Translations under genes and position numbers: made by a program
Shown: positions 6,488-7,109 of the stretch, one piece after another
How the letters are laid out: each line of letters begins with the position of its first letter
Position numbering within the stretch: position 1 is the stretch's first letter
The notes under the pieces: generated by a model
The model's input: only the letters and a program-made list of their open reading frames with translations
Database searches by the model: none
Told to the model about the DNA's origin: nothing
DNA from: Bacillota bacterium
GTDB lineage: Bacteria; Bacillota_B; Desulfitobacteriia; Desulfitobacteriales; Desulfitobacteriaceae
DNA length: 7,109 nt
Reading direction: 5' to 3'
NCBI GenBank assembly: GCA_021779415.1
Contig: JAJYAS010000172.1
Location: 1-7,109, forward strand

Positions 6488-7109
6488 ATGGCATTAAAAA
6501 CATTTAAACCCACCTCGCCAAGTCGTCGTAATATGACCGTATCGACATTCGAAGAAATTACGAGAACGGAACCGGAACGTTCTTTATTGAAACCATTGGC
6601 TAAAAAAGCTGGTCGCAATAATGACGGACGCTTAAGCGTGCGACATAAAGGCGGCGGACACAAACGGATGTTTCGTGTTATTGACTTTAAGCGGAATAAG
6701 GATGGAATTCCTGCACGGGTAGCGAGCATTGAGTATGATCCAAACCGTTCTGCTAATATTGCCCTGTTGTACTATCAAGATGGGCTGAAGACCTACATTA
6801 TTGCACCGCACGGTTTACAAGTAGATCAAATGGTTGTTTCTGGACCAGACGCTGACATTAAGGTTGGGAACACATTACCGTTGCAAAATATTCCTGTTGG
6901 TACCTTGCTCCACAACATTGAGATGAAACCAGGCAAGGGAGCACAGATGGTTCGATCAGCTGGAGGATCCGCACAACTGATGGCTAAAGAAGGTTCATAT
7001 GCGACCTTAAGACTCCCATCAGGGGAAATGCGCATGATTCGGATTGAGTGTCGTGCCACGATTGGACAGATCGGAAATCTAGACCATGAGAATATTAACA
7101 TTGGTAAAG
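6488..7109 (+). CDS. rplB: 50S ribosomal protein L2, 5' part
   Basis: L2 is a core 50S protein needed for subunit association and peptidyl transferase activity. The first 207 residues are present; the family is usually about 275 residues, so roughly the last quarter lies beyond the window. It begins [21 protein letters not shown]. The first RNA-binding region contains [18 protein letters not shown] (52-69). It continues with [17 protein letters not shown] (78-94), [18 protein letters not shown] (137-154) and [14 protein letters not shown] (156-169), and ends in LPSGEMRMI (176-184). The conserved C-terminal histidine near position 229 is not covered. The ATG at 6488 gives the expected N-terminus; the nearer ATG at 6478 is in another frame. 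The gene continues the standard L3-L4-L23-L2 order. Confidence 0.98.
   Translation, partial: MALKTFKPTSPSRRNMTVSTFEEITRTEPERSLLKPLAKKAGRNNDGRLSVRHKGGGHKRMFRVIDFKRNKDGIPARVASIEYDPNRSANIALLYYQDGLKTYIIAPHGLQVDQMVVSGPDADIKVGNTLPLQNIPVGTLLHNIEMKPGKGAQMVRSAGGSAQLMAKEGSYATLRLPSGEMRMIRIECRATIGQIGNLDHENINIGK

Noticed and set aside
6127..6729. A 200-codon antisense frame opposite rplW and rplB
   Set aside because: It lies opposite conserved ribosomal genes with no ribosome binding site or domain that I can see.

Overview
This window is a piece of the str-S10 translation gene cluster of a Gram-positive, low-to-medium GC bacterium. All genes lie on the + strand: rpsL (3' end), rpsG, fusA, tuf, rpsJ, rplC, rplD, rplW and rplB (5' part). 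Strong AGGAGG-type Shine-Dalgarno sites precede every gene whose start is inside the window. S7 (156 aa) and L3 (209 aa) have Firmicute-type lengths. EF-Tu carries a four-cysteine insertion that I recall from clostridial EF-Tu proteins of the Desulfitobacterium/Desulfotomaculum type. I therefore infer a member of the class Clostridia, probably near Desulfitobacterium or Desulfosporosinus. That placement rests on recall, not on a search.

Layout. Positions 1-2872 form the str part (S12, S7, EF-G) with short spacers. The fusA-tuf spacer (2873-2966) holds a 14-bp-period tandem repeat that also forms an inverted repeat. tuf ends at 4169 and is followed by a 13-bp perfect hairpin with no U-tract, then a non-coding leader of about 170 nt before rpsJ. 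rpsJ is separated from rplC by a second unusually long spacer (4705-4890), which contains a good extended -10 promoter and several hairpins. From rplC onward the genes are tightly packed (L3, L4, L23, L2), with a 1-nt TAATG overlap between rplD and rplW.

The products work together. S12 and S7 build the decoding centre and head of the 30S subunit, and S10 is also the NusE antitermination factor. EF-G and EF-Tu drive the elongation cycle. L2, L3, L4 and L23 assemble the 50S core, the exit tunnel and the tunnel-exit docking site.

The proteins themselves are conventional. What deserves a second look is the non-coding DNA: (i) two tandem, sequence-related hairpins in the rpsJ leader whose stems differ but keep pairing; (ii) a promoter plus a leader with competing pairings in front of rplC; (iii) the repeat between fusA and tuf. 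I see no mobile element, CRISPR array, tRNA/rRNA gene, phage gene or defence gene. No hidden accessory system is evident.
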